From Arthrobacter sp. AZCC_0090 (GTDB lineage Bacteria > Actinomycetota > Actinomycetes > Actinomycetales > Micrococcaceae), in the NCBI RefSeq assembly GCF_014207375.1, contig NZ_JACHEE010000004.1, forward strand, positions 124,001 through 188,000: DNA of 64,000 nucleotides, read 5' to 3'. Every line of letters starts with the position of its first letter. Position 1 is the stretch's first letter. Shown here in pieces: positions 18,848 to 31,246 of the stretch. Both the position numbers and the translations under genes were made by a program. The notes under the pieces were generated by a model. It saw only the letters and a list, made by a program, of their open reading frames with translations. It ran no database searches and was not told the DNA's origin.

Positions 18848-20053
18848 TTATGGGGTTGCCAGGACGGTCTGGGCAGTGCGCGCGTTGTGCGCATTGAGTT
18901 GCCGGCGCCAACGGGTGAACAGACGCGGCTGGTTCACCCCGAGGACGCCCACCGGTTCATCTCCCCGGTAGTACACGGCGAGGAAGCTGTGGTTCTCGAG
19001 CTCCCCTGCCTCGATCTGGACGCGTTCGGCGTCCCGGGCGTGGCCGGCGAACTGAAGCGTCACCCCGTACTGGTCGGACCAGAAGTACGGCAGGTTGAGC
19101 GGTTGGGCTGCGGCTGAGTGGTCCAGGAGGCCGGCGACGGCAATGGCTGCGCGTTCCTGGGCACCGCTCCAATGCTCCACGCGGTGGTGCCGGCCACTGC
19201 GTTCGTCGAACCAGGCCGCACAGTCCCCCACGGCAACCACCCCGGGCACATTGGTTCGGCCCATCGAATCGCACGTGACGCCGTCGTCGATCGCCAGGCC
19301 CGAACCGGCCAGCCACCCGACATTGGGGACGGCCCCGATTCCGAGGAGTACGACGTCGGCGGAACGGTACTGTCCGTCGCTCAGCCGGACGCCTGTCACA
19401 TTTCCTTCGCAGCTGTAATACGAGTCGATTCCAGTGTCACAAATCAGTTCCACACCATTCATTCCGTGGAGCGTGGCCAAGGCGGCAGCCATCTCCGCGC
19501 CGAGCGGAGCGCTCAGGGGCATCGGGCTTTTGCAGATGATGGTCACGTCCATTCCAAGGCCCTTGGCTGTTGATGCAACCTCCGCGCCGATGAATCCGGC
19601 GCCCACTACCAACAGGCGGCTACCAGGAACGAGTTCCGGAGCCAGATCTTGGGCATCCTCGAGGGTCCGCAGCGTAAAGACATTGGACAGGCCCGCAAGT
19701 TCGGGCAGCGTGCGGGCAGACGCTCCCGTGGCAATCACGACGCCGTCAGCCACCACCGCGCGTCCGTCTCCGAGGGTGATGGTCCTGGTGGCTGCGTCAA
19801 AGCTCCGCGCAGGCGTGCCCAGCAGCCATTCAGCCTGCAGGGGATCATCCGCTCCGGGTTCTTCCGCTTCCAACATCAAGTGGTTGACACCGATTTTTCC
19901 TGCCAGGAATTCCTTCGACAGGGGCGGTCGGTCATAGGGCCGCTGCTGTTCATCGCCAATGATGAGCAGCCGGCCACAAAAGCCTTGCGCCCTGGCTGCG
20001 CGGGCAGCGGAAAGACCCGCCAATGATGCCCCCACAATCGCCAATGTCTCCAT
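18848..20053 (-). CDS. FAD-dependent ferredoxin reductase (rhodocoxin/putidaredoxin reductase type)
   Basis: 401 residues. The FAD loop is LAIVGASLAGLSAARAARAQ, the NAD(P)H loop VVGAGFIGAEVASTAKGLG, and VPGVVAVGDCAAWFDE is the second FAD contact. The C-terminal reductase domain (HSFLAVYYRGDEPVGVLGVN) is typical of oxygenase-coupled reductases. It passes electrons from NAD(P)H to a small 2Fe-2S carrier. This is not the FNR-plus-plant-ferredoxin chain (GbcB) described for pseudomonad betaine demethylase. GAGGAGGAA precedes the ATG. It is the first gene of a two-gene unit with the oxygenase. Confidence 0.85.
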   Translation of the reverse strand: METLAIVGASLAGLSAARAARAQGFCGRLLIIGDEQQRPYDRPPLSKEFLAGKIGVNHLMLEAEEPGADDPLQAEWLLGTPARSFDAATRTITLGDGRAVVADGVVIATGASARTLPELAGLSNVFTLRTLEDAQDLAPELVPGSRLLVVGAGFIGAEVASTAKGLGMDVTIICKSPMPLSAPLGAEMAAALATLHGMNGVELICDTGIDSYYSCEGNVTGVRLSDGQYRSADVVLLGIGAVPNVGWLAGSGLAIDDGVTCDSMGRTNVPGVVAVGDCAAWFDERSGRHHRVEHWSGAQERAAIAVAGLLDHSAAAQPLNLPYFWSDQYGVTLQFAGHARDAERVQIEAGELENHSFLAVYYRGDEPVGVLGVNQPRLFTRWRRQLNAHNARTAQTVLATP

Positions 20054-20286
20054 GGCTTCCTCCTCGCCGAGCCGTTCGAAAATTCATTGCGCATTACGCA
20101 ACAAACTTCATTATGCGAAACAGCGTGACGGACTTCACAACGCGTGTCAAGGAATCGGCCGGGAAAGTTCAACCTCTTGACAAGCCCCTGTGAGGTCAAT
20201 CACTCTGTTGCGTATTGTGATCAGCGTTGATCATGAGACAACCGCCCCACAGGCTTCGACCCCGCCCGGTGAAAGAGGTTCTTGAG
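20054..20286. promoter_or_regulatory. Divergent promoter region of the betaine genes with IclR-type palindromes
   Basis: 233 bp between the reductase gene (minus) and the ferredoxin gene (plus). TTGCGCATTACGCAA (near 20089-20103) is a TTGC-N7-GCAA palindrome, followed by TTATGCGAAACAGCG. TTGCGTATTGTGATCA (near 20208-20223) looks like a second half-conserved site. A TTGACA at 20177-20182 may be the -35 box of the rightward promoter, but no convincing -10 follows at 17 bp. The palindrome class matches the one upstream of the second IclR gene near 30.85 kb. Confidence 0.5.
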
Positions 20287-20637
20287 ATGCACAGTGCTTG
20301 CCCGCTCAGCTCGTTGGCCCCGGGGGACGCAATTCGACTCGAGACGTCCCCGCCCATTGCCGTATTTCACACAGAAGAGGGCGAACTCTTCGCCCTCGAC
20401 GACACGTGCACGCACCAAGACGCCTCACTCGCCGACGGCTGGGTTGAGGACTGCTGGGTAGAGTGCCCCCTCCACGCTTCCAAGTTCAACCTCCGCACGG
20501 GAGCCGCCGATGCGCCTCCCGCCAAGCTGCCCGTCCGGGTCCACGAAGTCTTGGTGGTGGACGGCCAGATCATGGTCAAGGAATCCGAGGACGCCCCCAA
20601 CCTGCCGCCCGGGCTCACTGTGGACGGTCACGTCTAG
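20287..20637 (+). CDS. Rieske [2Fe-2S] ferredoxin
   Basis: Free-standing Rieske ferredoxin of 116 residues, the class used by multi-component oxygenases such as biphenyl dioxygenase. Cluster ligands are Cys41-x-His43 (CTHQDASLADGW) and Cys60-x2-His63 (CPLHASKF). GAAAGAGG lies 8 bp before the chosen ATG; a longer frame upstream has no homology. It is the first gene of the rightward betaine operon and lies next to the reductase and oxygenase genes. The simplest reading is a three-part chain: reductase, this ferredoxin, GbcA-like oxygenase. Confidence 0.88.
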   Translation: MHSACPLSSLAPGDAIRLETSPPIAVFHTEEGELFALDDTCTHQDASLADGWVEDCWVECPLHASKFNLRTGAADAPPAKLPVRVHEVLVVDGQIMVKESEDAPNLPPGLTVDGHV

Positions 20638-23208
<2,571 letters not shown>

Positions 23209-23263
23209 CGCCTCCCTGGCTACTGGACAAAGCAATGGGGATCACTTCAAAGGAGTTCAACTA

Positions 23264-24994
23264 ATGGCCAACGAAAAGTTCGACTACGTCATTGTGGGTG
23301 GGGGCAGTGCCGGATCGGTCCTGGCGGACAGGCTCAGCGCCGATCGCACCAAGACCGTCCTGGTCCTGGAGGCCGGCCGCAGCGACTACCCCTGGGACCT
23401 GTTCATCCAGATGCCCGCGGCGCTCACCTTCCCCAGCGGGAACAGGTTCTACGACTGGCGCTACCAATCCGACCCCGAGCCGCACATGCACGGACGCCGG
23501 ATCGCGCACACCCGCGGCAAGGTTTTGGGTGGCTCCAGCTCCATCAACGGCATGATCTTCCAGCGCGGCAACCCCTTGGACTACGAACGCTGGGGAGCCG
23601 ACGCCGGCATGGAGACCTGGGACTTCGCCCATTGCCTCCCGTACTTCAACCGCATGGAGACGGCCCTCGCGGCGGATCCCAGCGATGAACTGCGGGGACA
23701 CAGCGGACCGCTGGTCCTGGAACGCGGTCCCGCCCGCAATCCCCTCTTCCAAGCCTTCTTCCGCGCCGCTCAACAAGCCGGTTTTGCGCGGACCGACGAT
23801 GTCAACGGGTACCGGCAGGAGGGCTTCGGCCCCTTCGACCGCAACGTGCACAAGGGCCAGCGGCTCTCCGCGTCGCGGGCTTACTTGCGGCCAAACCTCA
23901 ACAGGCCAAACCTCACGGTCAGGACCCGGGCGCTCGTCTCGAAAATCAACTTCGACACCACTGGTACTTCCGGAGTCAGGGCCACGGGCGTCAGCTACCG
24001 ACGGAACGGCAAGAATCACAGCGTCGATGCCCAGGAAGTCATTCTGTGCGGCGGTGCCATCAACACTCCGCAGCTCCTGCAGTTGTCCGGCGTCGGGGAC
24101 TCCACGCACCTCAAGTCCCTGGGGATCAAGCCTGTGGTGGACTTGCCGGGCGTGGGCGAAAACCTGCAGGACCACCTGGAGGTCTACATCCAGCACGCCT
24201 GCACCCAGCCGGTGTCCATGCAGCCGAGCCTGAGCCTGTGGCGCTATCCGTGGATTGGCTTGCAGTGGCTGTTCGGGCGCAAGGGACCTGCGGCCACCAA
24301 CCACTTCGAAGGCGGCGGCTTTGTGCGCTCCAACGAAGACGTGGCCTACCCCAACCTCATGTTCCACTTCTTGCCGGTCGCCGTCCGCTATGACGGCCAG
24401 AAGGCCGATGCCAAGCATGGCTACCAAGTGCACATCGGGCCCATGTACTCGGATGCGCGGGGCAGCCTGAAGATCACTTCCACGGATCCAACCGTCCACC
24501 CGTCCATGAAATTCAACTACCTTTCCACGGAGCAGGACCGGCGCGAGTGGGTCGAAGCCATCCGGATTTCCCGGCACATCCTGGAGCAGCAGGCCATGGC
24601 GCCTTTCAACGGCGGTGAGCTCTCCCCCGGCCCAGCCGTCCAGACCGACGAGGAGATCCTGGACTGGGTGGCCCGGGATGCCGAGACCGCCCTGCACCCG
24701 TCCTGCACAGCCAAGATGGGCCCAGCCACGGATCCCATGGCCGTGGTGGACCCGCTCAGCATGAGAGTGCACGGCACCTCGGGCCTGCGGGTGGCTGACG
24801 CTTCGGCAATGCCCTACGTGACCAACGGCAACATCTACGCGCCGGTCATGATGCTGGCCGAGAAAGCGGCGGACTTGATTCAGGGCCGCAAGCCGCTCGA
24901 GCCGATCGCCGCCGAGTTCTACCGGCACGGCGCGGTTCCGGGGGGCGCGGAGAGCCTGGACAACCAGCCCGAAGCCACCTCGGCGCGGAACTAA
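23264..24994 (+). CDS. betA: Choline dehydrogenase / GMC oxidoreductase
   Basis: 576-residue FAD enzyme of the glucose-methanol-choline family, here most likely choline to betaine aldehyde. [20 protein letters not shown] is the FAD loop, [20 protein letters not shown] the GMC signature 1, and [16 protein letters not shown] signature 2. [10 protein letters not shown] and [19 protein letters not shown] hold the catalytic His and Asn region. I chose the ATG at 23264 because AGGAG lies 8 bp upstream; the open frame extends back over dmg but without homology. It sits directly before the betaine aldehyde dehydrogenase, which fixes the likely substrate. Confidence 0.9.
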   Translation: MANEKFDYVIVGGGSAGSVLADRLSADRTKTVLVLEAGRSDYPWDLFIQMPAALTFPSGNRFYDWRYQSDPEPHMHGRRIAHTRGKVLGGSSSINGMIFQRGNPLDYERWGADAGMETWDFAHCLPYFNRMETALAADPSDELRGHSGPLVLERGPARNPLFQAFFRAAQQAGFARTDDVNGYRQEGFGPFDRNVHKGQRLSASRAYLRPNLNRPNLTVRTRALVSKINFDTTGTSGVRATGVSYRRNGKNHSVDAQEVILCGGAINTPQLLQLSGVGDSTHLKSLGIKPVVDLPGVGENLQDHLEVYIQHACTQPVSMQPSLSLWRYPWIGLQWLFGRKGPAATNHFEGGGFVRSNEDVAYPNLMFHFLPVAVRYDGQKADAKHGYQVHIGPMYSDARGSLKITSTDPTVHPSMKFNYLSTEQDRREWVEAIRISRHILEQQAMAPFNGGELSPGPAVQTDEEILDWVARDAETALHPSCTAKMGPATDPMAVVDPLSMRVHGTSGLRVADASAMPYVTNGNIYAPVMMLAEKAADLIQGRKPLEPIAAEFYRHGAVPGGAESLDNQPEATSARN

Positions 24995-25002
24995 GGAGCG
25001 GA

Positions 25003-26523
25003 ATGAACAGCCCACAACTCACGCCAACGCGCACTATCCGCGGCAGCTACGTTGACGGCGGCTGGCGACAGTCCGCCGGAGGAATCCGCAGCATCAGCTG
25101 CCCGGCGGACGGCACGCATGTTGCCGACGTCGCCGAGTGCACCTCGGCCGACGCCGAAGCCGCTGTGGCGAGTGCCAGGAAAGCGTTCGACGACGGCCGC
25201 TGGCCGAGCACGCCGGAACTGGAACGCGGCGCAATCCTCCTTCGCGTGGCCGGGCTGCTCCAGCGGGACAAAGCCGACTACGCCGCGGCCGAAGCCCTCG
25301 ACACCGGCAAGCGCCTGATCGAGGCCGAGTACGACATCGACGACGTCATTGCCTGCTTCCGCTACTACGGCAGCGTGGCAGGCACGGACGCGGGCCGCGT
25401 GATCGATACCGGCCGGCCCGGAGCCATCAGCCGGGTCGTCCATGCACCCGTGGGCGTCTGCGGCCTCATCACTCCGTGGAACTATCCGCTCCTGCAGGCT
25501 TCGTGGAAGGTTGCACCAGCGCTGTTGGCCGGGAACACCTTTGTCCTCAAGCCCAGTGAGCTGACGCCTTCGACGTCCATCCTGCTCATGGACACGCTGC
25601 ACGAAGCAGGCGTGCCCGACGGCGTCGCGAACCTCGTGACGGGAACGGGACCCGAAGTGGGGGCCGTCCTTAGCTCGGATCCGCGGGTCGATCTGGTCTC
25701 CTTCACGGGCGGACTGGAAACAGGCAAGCGGATCATGGTGGTTGCGGCGGAGACGGTCAAGCGCGTGGCCCTCGAGCTCGGCGGCAAGAACCCGAACGTG
25801 GTATTCGCGGACGCCGACCGGGAGGCCGCGATTGACAACGCCTTGACGGCCGTCTTCCTGAATTCCGGCCAGGTCTGCTCGGCCGGCGCGCGCCTTATTG
25901 TCGAAGAATCCATCCACGAGGAATTCGTGGCCGAAGTGGTCCGCCGTGCACAACAGATCCGGCTGGGCGGCCCCTTCGACCAGGAAGCACAGACAGGTCC
26001 GCTGATCTCCACAGCCCACCGGAACAAGGTCCACGCTTACGTCCACGCCGGGATTGCGGAGGGCGCCCGGTTGCTGTGTGGGGGCTTCATTCCGGACAGC
26101 CCGCAGCTGGCCGGTGGCAGCTTCTACCCGCCCACCGTATTGGACGGGTGCACGACCTCGATGCGCGTGGTCCAGGAGGAGTCCTTCGGTCCCGTCATGA
26201 CCGTGGAAACGTTCACCACCGAAGAGGAGGCCATCCGGCTGGCCAACGACACTGTTTACGGACTGGCCGGCGCAGTGTGGACAGCCGACGCTTCGAAGGC
26301 CCAGCGGGTCTCCGAAGCCCTGCGCCACGGGACCGTCTGGATCAACGACTACCACCCGTACGTTCCGCAGGCCGAATGGGGCGGCTTCGGACAGTCCGGC
26401 AACGGCCGCGAATTGGGGCTCGCAGGCTTGGCCGAATACCGAGAAACAAAACACATCTGGCAAAACATCAGCCCCGGGCCTAGCCATTGGTTCGAGCCGC
26501 CACAGGCAGGAGTACAGCAATGA
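25003..26523 (+). CDS. betB: Betaine aldehyde dehydrogenase
   Basis: NAD(P)-dependent aldehyde dehydrogenase of 506 residues that makes glycine betaine from betaine aldehyde. [18 protein letters not shown] holds the general base Glu258, and [17 protein letters not shown] holds the nucleophile Cys292. [20 protein letters not shown] is the cofactor region. AAGGAG lies just before the ATG, 8 bp after betA. The assignment to betaine aldehyde rather than another aldehyde rests on the neighbours betA and the betaine importer. Confidence 0.9.
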   Translation: MNSPQLTPTRTIRGSYVDGGWRQSAGGIRSISCPADGTHVADVAECTSADAEAAVASARKAFDDGRWPSTPELERGAILLRVAGLLQRDKADYAAAEALDTGKRLIEAEYDIDDVIACFRYYGSVAGTDAGRVIDTGRPGAISRVVHAPVGVCGLITPWNYPLLQASWKVAPALLAGNTFVLKPSELTPSTSILLMDTLHEAGVPDGVANLVTGTGPEVGAVLSSDPRVDLVSFTGGLETGKRIMVVAAETVKRVALELGGKNPNVVFADADREAAIDNALTAVFLNSGQVCSAGARLIVEESIHEEFVAEVVRRAQQIRLGGPFDQEAQTGPLISTAHRNKVHAYVHAGIAEGARLLCGGFIPDSPQLAGGSFYPPTVLDGCTTSMRVVQEESFGPVMTVETFTTEEEAIRLANDTVYGLAGAVWTADASKAQRVSEALRHGTVWINDYHPYVPQAEWGGFGQSGNGRELGLAGLAEYRETKHIWQNISPGPSHWFEPPQAGVQQ

Positions 26524-27554
26524 ATAGTCCTGACATATCAGTGCGCAACCTCTGGAAGGTCTTCGGACCGGGAGGTGAAAAGATCCCCAAGGATCCCGAA
26601 CTGTCGAGTTTGGGCTCCGCCGAATTGCTTGAACGCACCGGATGCAATGCTGCCGTGCGGGACATGAACTTCGACGTCGCCAAAGGCGAGGTGTTCGTGG
26701 TGATGGGCCTGTCCGGATCCGGAAAGTCCACCTTGATCCGGTGCCTCACCCGCCTGATCGAACCGACATCGGGGCGCGTCCTGGTGGACGGCAAGGACGT
26801 GTTGGAGGCGGGAACCGGCGAGCTTCGCGAGCTGCGACGGCGGAAAATGTCCATGGTCTTCCAGCATTTCGGCCTCCTGCCGCACCGAACGGTCCTGGAC
26901 AACGTGTCCTACGGGCTGCAGATCCGCGGCACCGCGAAGAATGAGCGCTACGCCAGGTCCCGCGAAATCATCGACCTCGTGGGGCTGAAGGGCTACGAGC
27001 AGCATTTTCCCGATCAGCTCTCCGGTGGAATGCAGCAACGTGTCGGACTGGGCCGCGCCTTGGCCGGCGACCCGGACACCATTCTCTTTGACGAACCGTT
27101 CTCGGCCCTGGACCCGCTCATCCGGCGCGACATGCAGGCAGAGGTCATCCGGCTGCACAAAGAGATGGGCAAGACGATGGTGTTCGTCACCCATGACTTG
27201 TCCGAAGCGCTCAAACTCGGGGACCGCATCCTGATCATGCGCAACGGCGAGATGGTCCAGTGCGGCACCGGCGATGACCTCGTCGGATCGCCCGCGGACA
27301 AGTACATCGCCGATTTCGTCTCCGAAGTACCCCGCGCAGATGTCCTGACGCTCAAGTGGATCACCGATCCCGTGGCTTTGGGCACTCCCGGGGATGCTCC
27401 TGTCCTGAGCGCAGGCATGATCATCCGCGACGCCATTCCCACCGTCATGAACTCATCGTGTCCTGTCCTGGTGGAAGACTCCGGCAAGATCACCGGCCAG
27501 ATCGACCGCGACAGCATCTTGTCGGTCATCCGCAGCACGGAAGTTGCGGCGTGA
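26520..27554 (+). CDS. proV: Glycine betaine ABC importer, ATPase
   Basis: 344-residue ATPase of the OpuA/ProU type. Walker A is GLSGSGKST, the Q-loop [10 protein letters not shown], the signature [14 protein letters not shown], Walker [14 protein letters not shown], and the switch histidine is in VTHDLSEA. The C-terminal 80 residues form a weak CBS-like region that in OpuA senses ionic strength; here it appears degenerate, with one repeat only. The ATG overlaps the betB stop as ATGA, so uptake and oxidation are translated together. It points to use of betaine as food as much as osmoprotection. Confidence 0.92.
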   Translation: MNSPDISVRNLWKVFGPGGEKIPKDPELSSLGSAELLERTGCNAAVRDMNFDVAKGEVFVVMGLSGSGKSTLIRCLTRLIEPTSGRVLVDGKDVLEAGTGELRELRRRKMSMVFQHFGLLPHRTVLDNVSYGLQIRGTAKNERYARSREIIDLVGLKGYEQHFPDQLSGGMQQRVGLGRALAGDPDTILFDEPFSALDPLIRRDMQAEVIRLHKEMGKTMVFVTHDLSEALKLGDRILIMRNGEMVQCGTGDDLVGSPADKYIADFVSEVPRADVLTLKWITDPVALGTPGDAPVLSAGMIIRDAIPTVMNSSCPVLVEDSGKITGQIDRDSILSVIRSTEVAA

Positions 27555-29587
27555 TGTCCACTCTCGTTCGCGATCGCGCCCCGGTTCAGACCGGTCTCGT
27601 TTCCGTCCGCCCACCGCGCAAACGGCTCAGCCGCCGCACCCTGCTTCTGGGCGGGGCCGGCGTCGTCTGGCTTGTTGGATTCCTGTTCCTCCACGGCACA
27701 TCCACCCTCACGCTGCCGGCGTCGGAATTGACTGACCTGCACCGTTCGCTCAACCAATTCAACGCCTGGGTCGCATCGAACCGAGCAGACAATCCGGTCT
27801 TCCAATACGTCTTCACTCCCTTCCGCTCCGCCGTCGATTCAGTCGCAAATCTGTTCGCCAGCACATTTGCTGCCAGCTCTACCGGGCTTCGCCTACCGGA
27901 AATCGGCTGGCTGGGAACTGTCGGCCTGCTCAGCTGGATCGCCTTTGCGGTCGGCAATGCCCGGGTGGGATTGCTGACGGCAGCCGCATTCACGTTCTTC
28001 GGCCTCCAGGGTCTGTTTACGGAAGCGGCTTACACCTTCGCCCTCGTCCTCACAGCCGTGCTGTTCAGCCTCCTGATTGGCATCCCGCTCGGAGTCTTGT
28101 CCGGGATCTCGGGCCGGGTTTCCCAAGTGATCACTCCGGTGCTCGACTTCATGCAAATCCTCCCCACGTTCGTCTATTTGGCTCCTTTGGCCCTCATCTT
28201 CCTGATCGGCCCGGCCTCCGCGGTCATCGCCACGGTGATCTACGCGGTGCCTCCACTCATCCGACTGACGGCACACGGAATCCGGAACATCCCGGAGAAC
28301 ACCAGGGAAGCCTCCGACTCCTTGGGCACCACGGGGTTGCAGCGGCTTCTGACCCTGCAACTCCCCCTGGCACGGCGCACCATCGTGATGGGGATCAACC
28401 AAAGCACCATGGCTGCTTTGTCCATGGTCACCATCGCAGCGCTGATTGCGGCGCCGGGGCTGGGACAAGTTGTTGTCCGTGCCCTGCAATCCCTCGACGT
28501 CGGGACGGCGGTCAACGCCGGCCTGTCGATCGTCCTCTTGGCCATTGTGCTGGACCGGGTCACCACGGCTGCCAGCCGCCGGGCCGAGCCCGGGGCAGCC
28601 CGCAAGCGCCGGATATCGCGGAGAAGCAGGTACATCCTGCTCGCTGTCAGCCTCGTTGTTGTCCTTGTCATGGTCCAGCTTTCCCGGACGATGCTCTGGG
28701 CCGCAGCCTTTCCGAAGAACCTCAACTTTGGCCCGGACATCGTCAGCGGAGTCGGCGCTGCCAGCGAATGGCTGCAGACAAATCTCTCCCTGTTTACGGT
28801 GTCCTTCCGCGAGGCCCTGACCAACGGGATCCTCAACCCGTTCCAATCCCTTCTGACCGAGACCCCCTTCTACCTCCTGGTCGCGGTTGTCCTCGTGGCG
28901 GCTTACGCACTCGGTGGTTGGAAGCTGGCACTGGTCACCGCCTCATGCCTGGCCGCGATCATTTACCTCGGCCTGTGGAGCGATGCCATGGTCACCCTGG
29001 CGAGCACACTTGTTGCCACGGCCGTGGTCATGGTGCTGGGCATCATCTTCGGTGTGGCGATGGGCAGGTCCAACAAAGTGGACCAGATCATGCGGCCCAT
29101 GCTGGATGCGGGCCAGACCATGCCTGCTTTCGTCTACTTGGTTCCATTCCTAGGCCTCTTCGGCGCAACGAGGTTCACGGCCATCGTCGCCGGAATTATC
29201 TACGCAGCGCCTGTGGCCATCAAGATTACGGCCGACGGCATCGCAGCGATCTCCCCCACCGTCATGGAGGCTGCGGTATCCAGCGGGTCAACCCCGTGGC
29301 AGGTCATCACCAAGGTCCAGCTCCCCATGGCAAGGAAATCCCTGGCCCTCGCCGCAAACCAAGGCTTGATCTACGTCTTGGCCATGGTGGTCGTCGGAGC
29401 ACTGGTCGGTGCAGGCGGCCTGGGGTACGACGTCGTCGCTGGCTTTGTCCAGAGCTCGCTGTTCGGCAAGGGCCTTGCCGCCGGTCTGGCCATCGTCTTC
29501 CTCGGCATCCTGCTGGACCGCATGACCCAGGCTGCGGCAGCCGACCCCGTCCGTAAAATCCGCTCAGCAAGATCGAGCGCGCACTAA
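27554..29587 (+). CDS. proW: Glycine betaine ABC importer, two permease domains fused in one chain
   Basis: 677 residues carrying two complete ProW-like permease domains. The first has VLDFMQILPTFVYLAPLALI, SDSLGTTGLQRLLTLQLPLA and GLGQVVVRALQSLDVGTAVN. The second repeats them as MLDAGQTMPAFVYLVPFLGL, AVSSGSTPWQVITKVQLPMA and GLGYDVVAGFVQSSLFGKGL. The usual ProW/OpuAB is one domain that forms a dimer, so this is a covalent dimer. A basic segment (RRAEPGAARKRRISRRSR) links the two halves. The start overlaps the ATPase stop as TGATG. At least eleven hydrophobic helices are visible. Confidence 0.9.
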   Translation: MSTLVRDRAPVQTGLVSVRPPRKRLSRRTLLLGGAGVVWLVGFLFLHGTSTLTLPASELTDLHRSLNQFNAWVASNRADNPVFQYVFTPFRSAVDSVANLFASTFAASSTGLRLPEIGWLGTVGLLSWIAFAVGNARVGLLTAAAFTFFGLQGLFTEAAYTFALVLTAVLFSLLIGIPLGVLSGISGRVSQVITPVLDFMQILPTFVYLAPLALIFLIGPASAVIATVIYAVPPLIRLTAHGIRNIPENTREASDSLGTTGLQRLLTLQLPLARRTIVMGINQSTMAALSMVTIAALIAAPGLGQVVVRALQSLDVGTAVNAGLSIVLLAIVLDRVTTAASRRAEPGAARKRRISRRSRYILLAVSLVVVLVMVQLSRTMLWAAAFPKNLNFGPDIVSGVGAASEWLQTNLSLFTVSFREALTNGILNPFQSLLTETPFYLLVAVVLVAAYALGGWKLALVTASCLAAIIYLGLWSDAMVTLASTLVATAVVMVLGIIFGVAMGRSNKVDQIMRPMLDAGQTMPAFVYLVPFLGLFGATRFTAIVAGIIYAAPVAIKITADGIAAISPTVMEAAVSSGSTPWQVITKVQLPMARKSLALAANQGLIYVLAMVVVGALVGAGGLGYDVVAGFVQSSLFGKGLAAGLAIVFLGILLDRMTQAAAADPVRKIRSARSSAH

Positions 29588-29626
29588 TTTCCTCCCGTTC
29601 ACCGCCCCAACAAGGAGACCCCAACC

Positions 29627-30601
29627 ATGAGTAGAACCAGACAGCTTTTGAAACGAACAATTCCCGTACTCGCCGGAACCGCTGCTGCAGCCCTTTTGCT
29701 AGCCGGCTGCGGAGGCGCTTCCGTGAACCAAGCCGCAGCCGCAGGCTCCTCGGATACGCCCTGCGGAACCGTCAATGTCGCCCTCAACGCGTGGGTCGGC
29801 TACACGGCAAATGCGGCCGTCTACAGCTACGTAGCCCAAAACAAGCTCGGTTGCACGGTAGTCCAGAAGGACCTGTCGGAGCAGATCTCCTGGCAGGGCT
29901 TTGGTTCCGGTGAAGTCGATGTCATCCTCGAGAACTGGGGTCACGCGGACCTCACGAAGCAGTACATCACGGACCAGAAAGTGGCTGTGGACGCCGGCCC
30001 GACGGGCAACGAAGGGCACATCGGCTGGTACGTACCACCATGGATGGTCCAGAAGTACCCGGACATCCTGGACAGCAAGAACCTGAACAAGTACGCCTCA
30101 CTCTTTGCCACCTCCGAATCAGGCGGCAAAGGCCAGGTCCTGGACGGCGACCCCGCCTTCGTGACCAACGACGAAGCCTTGGTCAAGAACCTTGGCCTCG
30201 ACTACAAAGTGGTCTTCTCGGGCTCGGAAGCAGCTCTGATCCAGTCGTTCCGTACGGCCGAAAAGAACAAGACACCCCTGCTGGGCTACTTCTACGAACC
30301 GCAATGGTTCCTCTCCGAGGTCCCCCTCAAGAAGGTCAGCCTGCCCGCCTACACGCCGGGCTGCGATGCCGACGCCGAAAAGGTGGCCTGCGACTACCCC
30401 GATTACAAACTGAACAAAGTGATGGCCAAGAAGTTCGCGGACAGCGGTTCTCCCGCAGCGAAGCTGCTCAAGGCCTTCTCGTGGACCAACGCTGACCAGA
30501 ACTCGGTCGCAACGGACATCCAGGGCGGCATGAAGCCAGACGCCGCCGCAAAGAAATGGGTGGATGCCCACCCCGATGTAGTGGCCGCCTGGCTCAAGTA
30601 G
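29627..30601 (+). CDS. proX: Glycine betaine-binding lipoprotein
   Basis: 324-residue substrate-binding protein of the OpuAC/ProX family. The signal peptide ends at a lipobox, LLLAGC (Cys about 28), so it is anchored to the outer face of the membrane. VNVALNAWVGYTANAAVYSY and WYVPPWMVQKYPDILDSKNL contain aromatic residues of the kind that form the trimethylammonium-binding box. AAGGAG precedes the ATG by about 9 bp. It is the last gene of the betaine operon and is followed by a strong terminator. Confidence 0.92.
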   Translation: MSRTRQLLKRTIPVLAGTAAAALLLAGCGGASVNQAAAAGSSDTPCGTVNVALNAWVGYTANAAVYSYVAQNKLGCTVVQKDLSEQISWQGFGSGEVDVILENWGHADLTKQYITDQKVAVDAGPTGNEGHIGWYVPPWMVQKYPDILDSKNLNKYASLFATSESGGKGQVLDGDPAFVTNDEALVKNLGLDYKVVFSGSEAALIQSFRTAEKNKTPLLGYFYEPQWFLSEVPLKKVSLPAYTPGCDADAEKVACDYPDYKLNKVMAKKFADSGSPAAKLLKAFSWTNADQNSVATDIQGGMKPDAAAKKWVDAHPDVVAAWLK

Positions 30602-30622
30602 CACTTCAATCCATCTCGCTTT

Positions 30623-30656
30623 GAAGCTCCCCGGATCAATCGATCCGGGGAGCTTC
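30623..30656 (+). terminator. Terminator of the betaine operon
   Basis: Perfect 15-bp stem GAAGCTCCCCGGATC (30623-30637), loop AATC, GATCCGGGGAGCTTC (30642-30656), then TTTGTGTT. Confidence 0.9.
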
Positions 30657-30690
30657 TTTGTGTTCCAGGGCGGAATTTTACTCACACTAC

Positions 30691-30864
30691 GCAACAGAGT
30701 TGCAGTGAATGTGCCACCCTCCCGACTAGCTCGCACTTGTTGTCGTTGAGGACGCCTCATACGACATCTACTGCACGTGAGTTGGGACGCGCCTATGGAC
30801 CCTTGACGGTGACGTGCAACACACATCGATTTTGGTGCAACAGCGTTGCATTGAATGCAACCCC
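30691..30864. promoter_or_regulatory. Pair of repeated palindromic sites before the creatinase remnant
   Basis: A 28-bp direct repeat with mismatches: GCAACAGAGTTGCAGTGAAT starts at 30691 and GCAACAGCGTTGCATTGAAT at 30837. The second copy contains GTTGCATTGAATGCAAC (30845-30861), a palindrome with perfect 8-bp arms around one base; its core fits TTGC-N7-GCAA. These look like operators of the lost gene, probably for the IclR protein encoded at 31.25 kb. Confidence 0.5.
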
Positions 30865-30867
30865 AAA

Positions 30868-31132
30868 TTTCTTGGTGGATTCCTACGGCCACTCGTTCGG
30901 CGTGCTCAGCCACTACTACGGCCGCGAAGCCGGACTGGAGTTGCGCGAGGACATCGACACGGTGCTGGAGCCGGGCATGGTGGTCTCCATGGAACCGATG
31001 ATCACGGTCCTCGACGGCCAGCCGGGTGCCGGCGGGTACCGGGAACACGACATCCTGGTGGTCGGTGAAGACGGTGCCGAGAACATCACCAAGTTCCCGT
31101 TCGGCCCGGAATACAACATCATCGGCGCCTAG
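30868..31132 (+). pseudogene. Creatinase (M24 family), C-terminal remnant
   Basis: About 85 residues matching the end of creatinase: SYGHSFGVLSHYYGREAGLE, DTVLEPGMVVSMEPMITVLD, GAGGYREHDILVVGEDGAEN and FPFGPEYNIIGA. Everything before the SYGHSFG block is missing, and the bases upstream give no related peptide. Creatinase splits creatine into sarcosine and urea, so this is the trace of another sarcosine-producing branch that fed the same pathway. It is followed within 20 bp by a hairpin repeat. Confidence 0.75.
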
Positions 31133-31148
31133 CACCACGTCCTCCACT

Positions 31149-31227
31149 GGACATGCCCAGCCTTGAATCTGAGTGATGGACATATGCTGCATATGCTCAT
31201 TGCCGAAGACCAAGGTTGGGCATGTCC
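31149..31227. repeat. Hairpin repeat of the GGACATGCCCAGCC family
   Basis: 79-bp imperfect inverted repeat. The left arm begins GGACATGCCCAGCCTTG and the right arm ends CCAAGGTTGGGCATGTCC, with CATATG CTG CATATG at the centre. It fills the gap between the creatinase remnant and the IclR gene. Confidence 0.8.
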
Positions 31228-31246
31228 CCCTTAAAAGGGCCATATA

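Noticed and set aside
20177-20205. Full sigma-70 promoter for the ferredoxin operon
   Set aside because: TTGACA is perfect but the hexamer at the right distance (TCACTC) is a poor -10, so I list it only as part of the control region.
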